DNA from: Clostridia bacterium
GTDB lineage: Bacteria > Bacillota > Clostridia > Oscillospirales > Acutalibacteraceae
DNA: 41,987 nt
Direction of reading: 5' to 3'
NCBI GenBank assembly: GCA_017516315.1
Contig: JAFXDE010000001.1
Span: 1-41,987 of the forward strand
In this document: positions 8,155-16,656 of the stretch, one piece after another
Numbering within the stretch: position 1 is the first letter of the stretch
How the letters are laid out: every line of letters begins with the position of its first letter
Notes under the pieces: generated by a model
Told to the model about the DNA's origin: nothing
Database searches by the model: none
Seen by the model: the letters and a program-made list of their open reading frames with translations, nothing else
Program-made: the position numbers and the translations under genes

Positions 8155-8652
8155 ATGGACTATACAGCTGTCGAAGTCTTTGATGAGCTTTGGGAAAAGT
8201 ATAATAAAAAAATATACTCCTATTTCCGACGGCAGTTCGATGCGGATACGGCCGAGGATCTGTGTCAGCAGACCTTTATGAAGGTGTGGCAATATCTGTG
8301 CGCTTATTGCGGAAGAATACAGAAGCCGAGACCGTGGATTTTTGCCGTAGCTAAAAATGTGAAAAATGATTATCTGCGCACCGTTCAGTCAAAAAAAGGA
8401 AATTACGATTACGCTGACATTTACGAAAAGGAAATCCCCGTCGAGTATAATTTCGACGAGGCATTGAGTATACAGAGGGCCGTTAAAGCTCTGACAGATG
8501 AGGAAAGAGAGCTTTTGTCAGTCTCCCGATATCTTTCGAGCAAAGAGATAGGCTCTCTTTACGGTATTTCTGCCTCAGCGGCACGAAGCAGACTGCAGAA
8601 GGTAAAAGGTAAGCTTAAGGATTATCTTGCCGAAAGAGAAGTAAATATTTAA
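8155..8652 (+). CDS. ECF-type RNA polymerase sigma factor
   Basis: A 165-residue sigma-70 family protein with the two ECF regions: region 2 (about residues 12-78, with YFRRQFDADTAEDLCQQTF and PWIFAVAKN) and region 4 (about 105-158, with helix-turn-helix LSSKEIGSLYGISASAARSR). It directs RNA polymerase to special promoters. ECF factors are normally held by a membrane anti-sigma factor encoded next door, but neither neighbour has a membrane segment or zinc anti-sigma motif. The coupled upstream repeat protein is the only candidate partner. The function of the regulon is unknown. Confidence 0.85.
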   Translation: MDYTAVEVFDELWEKYNKKIYSYFRRQFDADTAEDLCQQTFMKVWQYLCAYCGRIQKPRPWIFAVAKNVKNDYLRTVQSKKGNYDYADIYEKEIPVEYNFDEALSIQRAVKALTDEERELLSVSRYLSSKEIGSLYGISASAARSRLQKVKGKLKDYLAEREVNI

Positions 8653-8658
8653 ACATAC

Positions 8659-8687
8659 TTTACTTTCAGTCGCAGATGCCTTATAAT
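8659..8687 (+). promoter_or_regulatory. Promoter of the GH43-like gene
   Basis: TTTACT (8659-8664), 17 bases, perfect TATAAT (8682-8687), followed by an AGGAG ribosome site at about 8701. Confidence 0.6.
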
Positions 8688-8713
8688 TATAAAAAAATTC
8701 AGGAGAAAACATT

Positions 8714-9619
8714 ATGTCATCTTATTTATTCCCTCATTTTACCGACGGTGAAAACGGCGACAGAGAATGTGTCTGGTTTGCCGTAAGCCGTGACGGTCTT
8801 AACTGGACTGACCTGGGCTCGGATGAGCCGATACTTTATTCCCAAAAGGGAACTACGGGTATAAGAGATCCCTTTATTCTTTACGATGAAAAAAGAAAGA
8901 AATATGTAATCATCGCTACTGACCTTTGCACTGTAAAGGGCGGAAGCTGGGAGGATTTTTCTGCTCGCGGAAGCCGTAATCTCGTAGTGTGGGAATCCGA
9001 CGACCTTATGAGCTGGAGCGAGGAAAGACTCGTAGAGGTAGGTGTTCCCGAGGCAGGCTGTGTATGGGCGCCGGAAGCAGTTTACTGCAGAGAAAAGGAA
9101 AGCTGGTTCGTATTCTGGGCATCGAGAGTAAAGGACAAGCAGAGAATTTACGGCTCCTTTACCGAGAATTTTACTGACTTCACTCCTGCCTTCTTATATA
9201 TTGACGCGGCTACGGATGTAATTGATACCAATATCATACTCGACGGAGAATATTATTACCGCTTCTCAAAGGATGAAACCAATAAAACGATTACAGTTGA
9301 GCGCTGTAAAAAGCTCGTACCCGATGAGGGCGAGAAATTCGAAAGGCTTTCCTGCGAGCTTCTCGACGATTTTTACGGTCTCGAGGGTCCCGAGGCTTAT
9401 CAGCTTCCCGACGGCAGATGGTGTCTTATGGCTGACCAATATCATACTAAGGGAGGTTATCTTCCTATGATATGCGAGGAGCTTTCAAAGGCAGATTTCA
9501 GAATTCCCGACAAAGACTCATACTATATGGGCAAAAGAATAAAACGCCACGGAAGCATAATAAAAATCAGCGACGAAAAGGCAGAGGAGCTTATAAGCTT
9601 CTACGGTAAAGCAGAATAA
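8714..9619 (+). CDS. Intracellular GH43-like glycoside hydrolase
   Basis: A 301-residue five-bladed beta-propeller protein resembling GH43 arabinosidases/xylosidases. RDPFILYD (D52), WAPEAVY (about 119-124), ATDVIDTNI (about 166-173) and LEGPEAY (about 223-229) are the recurring propeller and catalytic segments. The E in EGP is the likely general acid and the Asp in VIDTN the pKa modulator. No signal peptide is present, so it would act on imported oligosaccharides such as arabino- or xylo-oligomers. It has its own promoter and ends in a shared terminator. The exact substrate cannot be read from the sequence. Confidence 0.75.
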   Translation: MSSYLFPHFTDGENGDRECVWFAVSRDGLNWTDLGSDEPILYSQKGTTGIRDPFILYDEKRKKYVIIATDLCTVKGGSWEDFSARGSRNLVVWESDDLMSWSEERLVEVGVPEAGCVWAPEAVYCREKESWFVFWASRVKDKQRIYGSFTENFTDFTPAFLYIDAATDVIDTNIILDGEYYYRFSKDETNKTITVERCKKLVPDEGEKFERLSCELLDDFYGLEGPEAYQLPDGRWCLMADQYHTKGGYLPMICEELSKADFRIPDKDSYYMGKRIKRHGSIIKISDEKAEELISFYGKAE

Positions 9620-9624
9620 AAAAA

Positions 9625-9651
9625 CTCCCGATACAAAGACTGTGTCGGGAG
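9625..9651. terminator. Bidirectional terminator between convergent genes
   Basis: A 10-bp stem (9625-9634 with 9642-9651, loop AAAGACT) has an A-run before it (9618-9624) and AAAATTTTT after it, so it can stop both the GH43-like gene and the esterase gene. Confidence 0.85.
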
Positions 9652-9658
9652 AAAATTT

Positions 9659-10543
9659 TTAATGACCGAAGTAGGTTTTGCAGTATTCTAAAAGCTTTGC
9701 CATATACTGCTCGTGAACATCAGGGTCACTCAGCAGAGTGTGAATGGAGTTCGGATAAAGGTAGATGTCATATCTTGCCGTAGTTTTAGCGAAAGCATTT
9801 TTTACTGCATAATAATTCTTTGTGGTAACTATCGTATCCATTCCGCCGTAAGCAAAGAGCGAGGGGATACAGTCGGAGCTGATGTAGGTTACGGGTGAAA
9901 CTGAAGAAATGAGCTTGTCAGCCTTGCCGTTTTTTACCATATCGAGAGTTACTGTTTTACCTGTAAGACCGCTTACTATTAAGGGAGAAAGCTCACCGAA
10001 GGAAGCGTAGCTGAGGTCTGCCGGAGCGACCATATTAGCCGTAAAGGCAAGCTTTAAAGGAGCTTTTTCAGCCATCGTGTAGGAGTAAAGAAGAGAGATG
10101 TGGCCGCCCGAGGAGAAGCCTGAGGTTGCCGCCTTTGTAATATTGAGATTCTTTTCCTTTGAGAAAGCTTTGATTTCCTTAAGGGCGAGACCGATTTCAT
10201 CGAGCATAACCTTTACGGTAAAATCAGAGGCGTTGGCGGCGGAGAAGAGAGTGTAGTTCATAGTAGCCGTGATGTAGCCCTTTTCAGCCATTTCCATACA
10301 TCTCGAAGCCATTTCTCTTTTATCACCGTTAGACCAGGAGCCGCCGTGGATAAAAAGAATACAGCCGTTTTCGGGTCTTTTGTAAGCGATGTCGGGAACA
10401 TAAATATCCATAATCTCCCTGGGCTCGTTACCGTAGCGTACATCAGAGAAAAGAGTATAGCTTTCCGTTACGGGAAAAAGGAAGGAGAAAAAACCTGAAA
10501 CATAGGCGATAAGTGCCATGATGATAGAAAGTATCTTAGTCAT
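9659..10543 (-). CDS. Secreted or membrane-anchored alpha/beta hydrolase (esterase)
   Basis: A 294-residue serine hydrolase. Residues 1-25 are hydrophobic, a signal peptide or anchor. The oxyanion motif is HGGSW (66-70), the nucleophile elbow is GFSSG (S144), and GGMD (D236) and SIHT (H268) complete the triad. The pattern fits the hormone-sensitive-lipase/BD-FAE carboxylesterase group, whose members remove acetyl or feruloyl esters from plant polysaccharides or act on small esters. Neighbouring glycosidases make a carbohydrate esterase plausible, but this is inference. Confidence 0.8.
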   Translation of the reverse strand: MTKILSIIMALIAYVSGFFSFLFPVTESYTLFSDVRYGNEPREIMDIYVPDIAYKRPENGCILFIHGGSWSNGDKREMASRCMEMAEKGYITATMNYTLFSAANASDFTVKVMLDEIGLALKEIKAFSKEKNLNITKAATSGFSSGGHISLLYSYTMAEKAPLKLAFTANMVAPADLSYASFGELSPLIVSGLTGKTVTLDMVKNGKADKLISSVSPVTYISSDCIPSLFAYGGMDTIVTTKNYYAVKNAFAKTTARYDIYLYPNSIHTLLSDPDVHEQYMAKLLEYCKTYFGH

Positions 10544-10619
10544 TTTTAATACCTCGTTAATATATTATTAATAAAATAATACCACCATTTTATCCGTAAG
10601 TCAAGAAAAAAAAGTAAGA

Positions 10620-11204
10620 TCAGACCAAAGAAGAAAGAAAAATTTTTATACCTATAAACAAAAGAATGCTTCCGCCGAGAATACCTGCCTTACCTAAGAG
10701 CTTAGTACCTGCTTTTCTTCCTGCGAGAATACCCGCAAAGCAGATAAGAAAGGTTACGGAGCCGATAAGCATACAGGCGAGAAGAGCCTCGGTAAAGCTG
10801 TACTGTGAAACAGTGAAGCCTACGGAAAGAGCATCTACGGATGTAGCCACACTCTGAGCTATGAGTCCCTTAAAGCCTACGGGAGGCATAGCCTCGTCGC
10901 TGTCCTTATGCTTTATGCCGTCACGGAGCATATCGATACCTATGAAGCCGAGAAGACCGAGCGCGATAACGGGAATGAATTTTTCGAAGACTCTGAAACG
11001 CTCTGCAGCGGCGGAAACGCATATCCATCCGATAAGAGGCATAGCCGACTGAAAAAAGGCGAAGCATCCTGCCACACCGATGATTTTTCTTTTTTTCATT
11101 TCGGGCTCATTGAGTCCGTTTGCCAAAGCTAAGGAAAAAGCATCCATGGCAAGTCCCGTGCCGAGAAGTATACTATTAAAAAAGAAGGTGAAGCCGAGGT
11201 TCAT
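10620..11204 (-). CDS. mntP: Manganese efflux pump MntP
   Basis: A 194-residue membrane protein with six hydrophobic segments arranged as two related halves, each with the conserved aspartate motif (GLAMDAFSLALANG near the N-terminus and ATSVDALSVGFTVS in the middle). This is the MntP/DUF204 pattern: export of excess Mn(II) across the cytoplasmic membrane. I chose ATG at 11204; an in-frame TTG at 11219 lies in the GGAGG ribosome site. The leader (11205-11330) has a GGGT...ACCC hairpin followed by a U-run just before the ribosome site, hinting at attenuation, but I do not see the GGGGAGUA box of the manganese riboswitch. Confidence 0.9.
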   Translation of the reverse strand: MNLGFTFFFNSILLGTGLAMDAFSLALANGLNEPEMKKRKIIGVAGCFAFFQSAMPLIGWICVSAAAERFRVFEKFIPVIALGLLGFIGIDMLRDGIKHKDSDEAMPPVGFKGLIAQSVATSVDALSVGFTVSQYSFTEALLACMLIGSVTFLICFAGILAGRKAGTKLLGKAGILGGSILLFIGIKIFLSSLV

Positions 11205-11337
11205 TTTTATTTCCTCCAAAATAAAAATCGGGTAGGATTACTCTCATCACCCTGAAAAGGCGCAGACCTTTGATTTGTTCTGAGAAATCAATATCCGCTT
11301 TTATTCAGAGCTGATGTGAAGAGGTTTTATAAAAAGG

Positions 11338-11366
11338 TTGACAAAATATGTATAAATGTGTAATAT
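11338..11366 (+). promoter_or_regulatory. Promoter of the GH16 gene
   Basis: TTGACA (11338-11343), 17 bases, TAATAT (11361-11366). Confidence 0.7.
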
Positions 11367-11407
11367 TAATAAGGTTAAATCTAAAAAAATACAATGGAGA
11401 GTAAAAA

Positions 11408-12283
11408 ATGAAAAAATCAAAAAAATCAAAGGTGCTTAAAATTCTTGCCGTTTTATTGGCGGTTATTCTTGCAGTGGCTGCAGGCGTGCTATATTATTTC
11501 TTCGGTTATCAGACTATTGACGAGGATGCAGATGCATTTAAAATTCCCAAAGAGTACGAGCTTGTATTTGAGGATGAGTTTATAAACGGCTATGACGAAG
11601 ATTTCTGGGCTCCCTCAGGTATGACCGTACGCAGAGGCGGTTATTGGTCACAGGATCAGGTTTTCACCAAAAACGGAAAGCTTGTTATTCGCACAGAATA
11701 TAAGGATGATGTAGAAAATCCCGGTTATTATACAGGTGATCTCTGTACACTCCATGACAGATTAGCCTTCGGTTATTATGAAATCCGCTGTAAGGTAGAG
11801 AATACCCGCGGCTTATGGAACGCATTCTGGTTTATGCCCGATGATATTTATAATTACGAGCAGAAGGCACAGGACGGCAGTGAAATAGATATTTTCGAAT
11901 CTGCATTACCCTACAGAATTCAGAATGCTCTTTACTATGACGGATATTCGGGACGCAAAAACATTATGACTGAAGTAGAGGATCTTTATGACGGCTATCA
12001 TACTTATGCTCTTGACTGGAAAAAGGACGGCCTCAAATTCTATTTTGACGGACATCTTATCTGGGAGCTTAACGAGCCCGATCTTATCCCTGCCACTCCT
12101 GCTTATCTCAATATAACCACTGAGATTAACGGTAAGGTAATCGACGGAAAGCCTGATCCGAGCCACATTGAATGGATTGGCTGCGGCAAGATTACTGAGG
12201 AAAGTAATGTTTTCCCGTCAGATTATGTTATTGATTATGTCCGTATCTACGATAACGGAGACCTTATCTGGAATAAACAGTAA
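11408..12283 (+). CDS. Membrane-anchored GH16 beta-glucanase
   Basis: A 291-residue glycoside hydrolase family 16 enzyme. Residues 1-10 are lysine-rich and residues 11-33 form a signal-anchor helix. The jelly-roll domain (about 50-290) holds the catalytic EIDIFE motif: nucleophile E159, assisting D161 and acid/base E164. LVFEDEF near the start and YVIDYVRIY at the end are typical of laminarinase/lichenase-like members. Such enzymes cut beta-1,3 or beta-1,3/1,4 glucans outside the cell; some members cut galactans. It is a single-gene unit with its own promoter and terminator. Confidence 0.88.
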   Translation: MKKSKKSKVLKILAVLLAVILAVAAGVLYYFFGYQTIDEDADAFKIPKEYELVFEDEFINGYDEDFWAPSGMTVRRGGYWSQDQVFTKNGKLVIRTEYKDDVENPGYYTGDLCTLHDRLAFGYYEIRCKVENTRGLWNAFWFMPDDIYNYEQKAQDGSEIDIFESALPYRIQNALYYDGYSGRKNIMTEVEDLYDGYHTYALDWKKDGLKFYFDGHLIWELNEPDLIPATPAYLNITTEINGKVIDGKPDPSHIEWIGCGKITEESNVFPSDYVIDYVRIYDNGDLIWNKQ

Positions 12284-12287
12284 CAGT

Positions 12288-12324
12288 AATAAATCCACCT
12301 GCTTGTGAAACAGGTGGATTTATT
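12288..12324 (+). terminator. Terminator of the GH16 gene
   Basis: A perfect 14-bp stem (12288-12301 with 12311-12324, loop of nine bases) runs into TTTTTTAT. The convergent gene ends right after it. Confidence 0.9.
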
Positions 12325-12326
12325 TT

Positions 12327-13283
12327 TTATATTTTTGCTTCGAAAATTCCTATGGACTCTCTGCCCCTTAAATTATCCGAAACATTTCTCGCATTGAAGT
12401 AGAGCCGCAGCTTTCCCTCGTAATAAGTCAGACAGCAGGCATAGACATACTGCGCCATCCAGTTATTGCTGCCGCACTTCTGGGGAACGAGAAAGGGCTT
12501 TACGAAATCAAAGCTAATGCCGTCATTGCTTTTCAACAGCATAATGGCAGAGTGGCTTTTACCGTCCTTCTCGTAAAGACCGTTCTGCAGACCTATATAG
12601 CAGTCGGAGAGCTTATATACTTTCAGACAGCCTGAGCATAAATTAAGGTATTCGATATTTTTGTCGGGACTGATGATGGGAGAGGTACGGGAGACGTAGC
12701 CCTCGGAAATATTTTTACTTTCTGCGAAGCTGATGTGAGTGGGCTCGCCGAAGCCGCAATCCTTTATGAAGGTCTGACCGCAGGAATAGTAAAGTCGGTA
12801 GCCCTTATCTGTTTTTATGAGGAAGGGGTTTGAAATGGCGTATCCGCCCTTGTATTCCTCGAAGTCACGGGTTTTCCTTATAACGGGGTAAGGCTCTGAC
12901 CAGTGTGAGAAATCCTCCGATTCGGTGCAGTAGATTTCCGATTTCCAGTTTGCACCGATGAGAGAAAGGGCATTGAATATAACGGGTCGGGTTCTTTCGT
13001 AGAAAAGATAGTATTTTCCGTCGATATGGTTTATGTTCGGTCTCATAGCACGGCTGACTATTTTCTCCGCCTTTTCGAAGGAGATACCGTCATCGCTCAC
13101 ATATCTGTACACACCGAAAAAGGTATGGCAGAAAAGATGCCATTTTCCGTCGTGGGATTTGTCGGGAGTGAGAACTGAGGGGTCGGCGATAACGAAGCTG
13201 TTAAGAGGATTTTTTAATATGGGGTTATTATCGTAAAGAGAAAACTCAGCCTTTTCAATATCGCTGAAAGAAAGCTTAATCAT
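12327..13283 (-). CDS. Predicted beta-propeller glycosidase
   Basis: A 318-residue cytoplasmic protein with the repeating propeller pattern of the GH43/GH32/GH130 group: VIADPSVL near residue 32, SDDGISF, RPNINHIDGKYYLFYER (about 82-98), ISNPFLI (about 150) and SNDGISF. The repeated Asp/Glu and aromatic strands fit a five-bladed propeller acting on sugars. I cannot place it in a definite family. The gene has a strong AAGGAGG ribosome site and its own promoter. It may act with the divergent GH13 enzyme on imported oligosaccharides. Confidence 0.6.
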   Translation of the reverse strand: MIKLSFSDIEKAEFSLYDNNPILKNPLNSFVIADPSVLTPDKSHDGKWHLFCHTFFGVYRYVSDDGISFEKAEKIVSRAMRPNINHIDGKYYLFYERTRPVIFNALSLIGANWKSEIYCTESEDFSHWSEPYPVIRKTRDFEEYKGGYAISNPFLIKTDKGYRLYYSCGQTFIKDCGFGEPTHISFAESKNISEGYVSRTSPIISPDKNIEYLNLCSGCLKVYKLSDCYIGLQNGLYEKDGKSHSAIMLLKSNDGISFDFVKPFLVPQKCGSNNWMAQYVYACCLTYYEGKLRLYFNARNVSDNLRGRESIGIFEAKI

Positions 13284-13313
13284 ATCTGTTCCTCCTTTTT
13301 GTTTTACGGATTA

Positions 13314-13342
13314 ATTCTACTGCGTTTATTCTTTTATGTCAA
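13314..13342 (-). promoter_or_regulatory. Promoter of the beta-propeller gene
   Basis: On the minus strand TTGACA (13342-13337), 17 bases, TAGAAT (13319-13314). The promoter is flanked by the inverted half-sites TACTGC (13318-13323) and GCAGTA (13357-13362), a possible operator. Confidence 0.6.
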
Positions 13343-13405
13343 CTACTTATTTTAATGCAGTAAAAGTCACTAAAAAAGGCAGGGGATATTTGTTTAAAGA
13401 ATCAA

Positions 13406-13435
13406 TTGAGACAGATACAAAATTAATGATATAAT
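13406..13435 (+). promoter_or_regulatory. Promoter of the GH13 gene
   Basis: TTGAGA (13406-13411), 18 bases, TATAAT (13430-13435). Confidence 0.6.
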
Positions 13436-13495
13436 ACTATTAATTGTGTACAGAAAATTTTTCGGTGAAGGATAATTTACGAAAGGATGATATAA

Positions 13496-15382
13496 ATGAA
13501 AATTACTCCCGAAAGCACTCTAAGAGAGGTTCTTGCCACTCCCGTAGGTAATGACCTTGTGGCTATGGTAGCCTATCATACAGGTATACCCGATGCGGTT
13601 ATCCATAATCCTGCAGTGGGTATGATGAAGCTTAATATGATTCCGAAGCTTTTAGGTGATAAGATGCCCCTGGAAACCATCGAGCATCTTTGCAACCTTC
13701 TCAGCTATACTCCCGAAAGAGTAGTTACCAAGGATGAGGTTGACCCGAAATGGTGGAAGGAAGCCGTAATTTATCAGATTTATCCCCGTTCCTTTATGGA
13801 TTCAGACGGTGACGGTATCGGTGATTTACAGGGTATTATTTCAAAGCTTGACTACCTTAAGGATTTAGGTGTGGATGTACTCTGGCTCAGCCCTATTTAT
13901 GATTCGCCTAACGATGATATGGGCTACGACATCCGTGACTATAAAAAGATTATGACCGAGTTCGGTACTATGGAAATCTTCGATAAAATGCTCGAGGAAA
14001 TCCACGCCCGCGGCATGAAGCTTGTTATGGACCTTGTAGTAAATCATACCTCAGACGAGCACGAATGGTTCCAAAAGGCTCTCGCAGGCGACGAAAAGTA
14101 TAAGAATTATTATATCTTCCGTAAGGGCAAGGGTCCCGGCGTGCCTCCCAATAACTGGACCTCCGTTTTCTCAGGCTCTGCATGGAACTATTATCCCGAG
14201 CTTGACGAGTGGGCATTACATATTTTCTCTAAAAAGCAGATGGACCTTAACTGGGAGAACCCCGAAATGCGTGACGATGTAGCTGAGATGGTACGCTGGT
14301 GGCTCGCTAAGGGTGTAGACGGTTTCCGTATGGACGTTATCAATCTTATTTCAAAGGTAGAAGGTCTTCCCGAAGGTAATCCTCTCGTAGGTGAGTTTAT
14401 CGGCTACGGCGGAGAGCACTATTTCTGGGGCCCCCGTCTTCACGAATATCTCCATGAGCTTAACGAAAATGCCTTTAAAAAATTCCCAAACTCCTTCTGC
14501 GTAGGTGAAACGGGCGGTATCGGAATAGAAATGGCGAAATATCTCGTAGACGATTCCCGCGAGGAAATCCGTCAGACCTTCCTTTTCGACCAGCTCGAGG
14601 CTCCGGGTAAGCAGAGATGGGACGATTATAAGTACAACCTCAAATATTTAAGAAACTTCTTCACTAAATATCAGCTTGAGCTCAAGGGCTCCTCCTGGCC
14701 TTCACTTGTTATCGAAAATCACGATAACCCCCGTATGGTTTCTAAGGTAAATCCCGATTCCGCCTACAGAAAGCCTCTTTCCAAGCTTATCGGTGCTATG
14801 CTTCTTACGGGCAGAGGTACACCCTACATCTATCAGGGCGAGGAGCTCGGTATGATGAATTGCGACTTCAAGGATATGTCAGAGCTTCGTGATGTTGAAT
14901 CTATCAATAAGTACGCTGAAATGCTCGAAAAGGGCATCTCAAGAGAAGAAGCATGGAAGACTATTCTTGCCGGCAGCCGAGATAATTCGAGAACTCCTAT
15001 GTGCTGGAATAAGAGTGAAAACGCAGGCTTTACTACAGGTACTCCCTGGATAAGACTTAACGGCGACTACCTCGAGTGTAATGCCGAAAGCGAAATCGCC
15101 GACAGAAACAGCCCCTACAACTACTACAAGGCTATTATCGCATTGAGAAAAGAGTTTAAATCAACTCTCATTTACGGTGATTTCAAGCCTCTTAAAACAG
15201 GTGACAAGACCTTCTGTCTCTACAGAACAAGCAAGGATAATAAATTCTATATTGAAATGAACCTTACGGAAAAATGGATAAGAAGACCCCGTCATGCTGA
15301 GGGTATGTGTGTTCTTTCGAACTACAGAGAGCCTACAGATAAGCTTCGTCCCTACGAGGTAAATATTTACAGAATCAAATAA
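13496..15382 (+). CDS. GH13 alpha-glucosidase with extra N-terminal module
   Basis: A 628-residue cytoplasmic enzyme of the oligo-1,6-glucosidase/alpha-glucosidase group. Starting at AVIYQIYPRSF (90-100), the GH13 regions follow: DLVVNHTS (179-186), GFRMD (nucleophile D280), CVGETGG (acid E338) and IENHDNPR (D410). It hydrolyses alpha-linked glucosides such as isomalto- or maltodisaccharides. The first 75 residues are an additional small helical module not found in the classic enzyme; it resembles short helical domains attached to other clostridial glycosidases. The GAAAGGATG ribosome site at 13481 fixes the start. Confidence 0.88.
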   Translation: MKITPESTLREVLATPVGNDLVAMVAYHTGIPDAVIHNPAVGMMKLNMIPKLLGDKMPLETIEHLCNLLSYTPERVVTKDEVDPKWWKEAVIYQIYPRSFMDSDGDGIGDLQGIISKLDYLKDLGVDVLWLSPIYDSPNDDMGYDIRDYKKIMTEFGTMEIFDKMLEEIHARGMKLVMDLVVNHTSDEHEWFQKALAGDEKYKNYYIFRKGKGPGVPPNNWTSVFSGSAWNYYPELDEWALHIFSKKQMDLNWENPEMRDDVAEMVRWWLAKGVDGFRMDVINLISKVEGLPEGNPLVGEFIGYGGEHYFWGPRLHEYLHELNENAFKKFPNSFCVGETGGIGIEMAKYLVDDSREEIRQTFLFDQLEAPGKQRWDDYKYNLKYLRNFFTKYQLELKGSSWPSLVIENHDNPRMVSKVNPDSAYRKPLSKLIGAMLLTGRGTPYIYQGEELGMMNCDFKDMSELRDVESINKYAEMLEKGISREEAWKTILAGSRDNSRTPMCWNKSENAGFTTGTPWIRLNGDYLECNAESEIADRNSPYNYYKAIIALRKEFKSTLIYGDFKPLKTGDKTFCLYRTSKDNKFYIEMNLTEKWIRRPRHAEGMCVLSNYREPTDKLRPYEVNIYRIK

Positions 15383-15402
15383 AAGTTCTCCGATTAAAAA
15401 AG

Positions 15403-15435
15403 CGTCTGTCATTGGTGTCAAACCTTTGGCAGACG
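15403..15435. terminator. Bidirectional terminator
   Basis: A 9-bp stem (15403-15411 with 15427-15435) has an A-run on its left (15395-15401) and TTATTTTT further right. It serves the convergent GH13 and methyltransferase genes. Confidence 0.75.
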
Positions 15436-15441
15436 TGTTGC

Positions 15442-16095
15442 TTATTTTTCTGCAATAAGCATAGTAGTGTTTTCCATACGGAATACCTGTGTAACCTTAT
15501 AGAAACCTGCTTTTTTCAGAAGAGCTGTCTGATTATCGACAGTGCAGGGGGTGTCGTAGTGGTAGTATCCATTATCGGTTATGCCGTTCTCTTTTCGAAG
15601 TCTTTCGTTTTCCGAAAACCAGAAATTCTCTTCCTCTTGTTTTAATACCATATAATCGCATTCGATGTAAATGCCTTTTTCTTTCAGAGAGGCATTTATC
15701 TTTTTGTAAAGGGAGAGCTTCTTTTCTTTAGGAAAATGATGCATAGTCTGAAAGGAAACGGCGCAGTCGAATTTATTCTCACCTAAATTTTCTTCGAAGT
15801 AGTCTGCGCAGACAAGAGAGAGGTTTTTATCGGGATGTTTATCCCGGAGCCGACCGAGCATTACGTCGGAAAGGTCTATGCCCGTAACCTTTAAATCGGG
15901 ATAAAGGAGAAAGATTTCATCAAGCTCGAGTCCCGTACCGCAGCCGAGGTCGAGAAGAGCTTCGGTATCGTCAGGGATAAGGGAAGCCATCTTTTTGTAG
16001 CCTTCCTTACAGCCTTCCACTTCCGTGAGCATATGCTCATCGTACATCTCTATTCTGTCGGCGAAAAAGTCAGCCATTCTTTCGAACTTCATCAT
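15442..16095 (-). CDS. SAM-dependent methyltransferase
   Basis: A 217-residue class I methyltransferase. The SAM-binding motif LLDLGCGTGLELDE (about 47-60), VTGIDLS (about 69-75), an acidic-residue segment LVCADYFEE and the post-motif FQTMHHF are in the expected order. The substrate is unknown. It overlaps the upstream Nudix gene by 4 bases, so both are translated from one message. Confidence 0.85.
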   Translation of the reverse strand: MMKFERMADFFADRIEMYDEHMLTEVEGCKEGYKKMASLIPDDTEALLDLGCGTGLELDEIFLLYPDLKVTGIDLSDVMLGRLRDKHPDKNLSLVCADYFEENLGENKFDCAVSFQTMHHFPKEKKLSLYKKINASLKEKGIYIECDYMVLKQEEENFWFSENERLRKENGITDNGYYHYDTPCTVDNQTALLKKAGFYKVTQVFRMENTTMLIAEK

Positions 16096-16487
16096 TTATA
16101 CTCCCTTATTATCTTTTCTAAAATATCCTTGTCGGCAGGGCAGAAGGTGAAATTCTGTATTTCATCGGGAGTAATCCACTTTATGTCGTTGTGCTCGAGC
16201 ATTTTTACTTCGCCTTCAGCTATTTCAGAGTTAAAAAGTGTGAGGTGGACATTTATGTCGGGATACTGATGGTCAACCTCCATAAAAATATCTCCGACCT
16301 TTACCGTGACATCCAGCTCTTCTTTGCATTCACGGATGAGGGCTTCTTCTCTCGTTTCTCCTTTTTCAGCCTTGCCTCCGACGAATTCCCATTGAAAGGC
16401 TCTTGTTTTATTTGCAGGACGCTGACAAATCATAAATTTGTTATCTTTCCATATAAGAGCAGCTACTACCTGAACTATATTTTCCAT
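16092..16487 (-). CDS. Nudix hydrolase, MutT-like
   Basis: A 131-residue protein with a clear Nudix box: G38, E44, R52-E53 and E56-E57 are at the canonical spacing, with only the last glycine replaced by aspartate. The small size and N-terminal LIWKDNKFMICQRP resemble 8-oxo-dGTP diphosphatase MutT, which cleans oxidized nucleotides from the pool. Other nucleoside diphosphate substrates are possible. It is the first gene of a two-gene unit with the methyltransferase. Confidence 0.85.
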   Translation of the reverse strand: MENIVQVVAALIWKDNKFMICQRPANKTRAFQWEFVGGKAEKGETREEALIRECKEELDVTVKVGDIFMEVDHQYPDINVHLTLFNSEIAEGEVKMLEHNDIKWITPDEIQNFTFCPADKDILEKIIREYK

Positions 16488-16656
16488 ATATGTGTCCTCA
16501 CATTAATCTTTTTTTTGATTTTAACATAACGGGTACAGTTTTTTACGGAAAAACGGTGCTGTTAACAAAAAATTAATATTTATATCTTTAAAAAATGGAC
16601 AATCTGTGATATTTTATAATTGCTTTATTATGTATTTTAATAGGGAGGTAAAAGTT

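Noticed and set aside
11205-11330. Manganese (yybP-ykoY) riboswitch upstream of mntP
   Set aside because: The GGGGAGUA core could not be found on the minus strand, so only a weak hairpin near the ribosome site is reported.
16606-16656. Longer N-terminus for the SGNH hydrolase
   Set aside because: The upstream ATG lacks a ribosome site and would bury the signal peptide; GGGAGG precedes ATG 16657.
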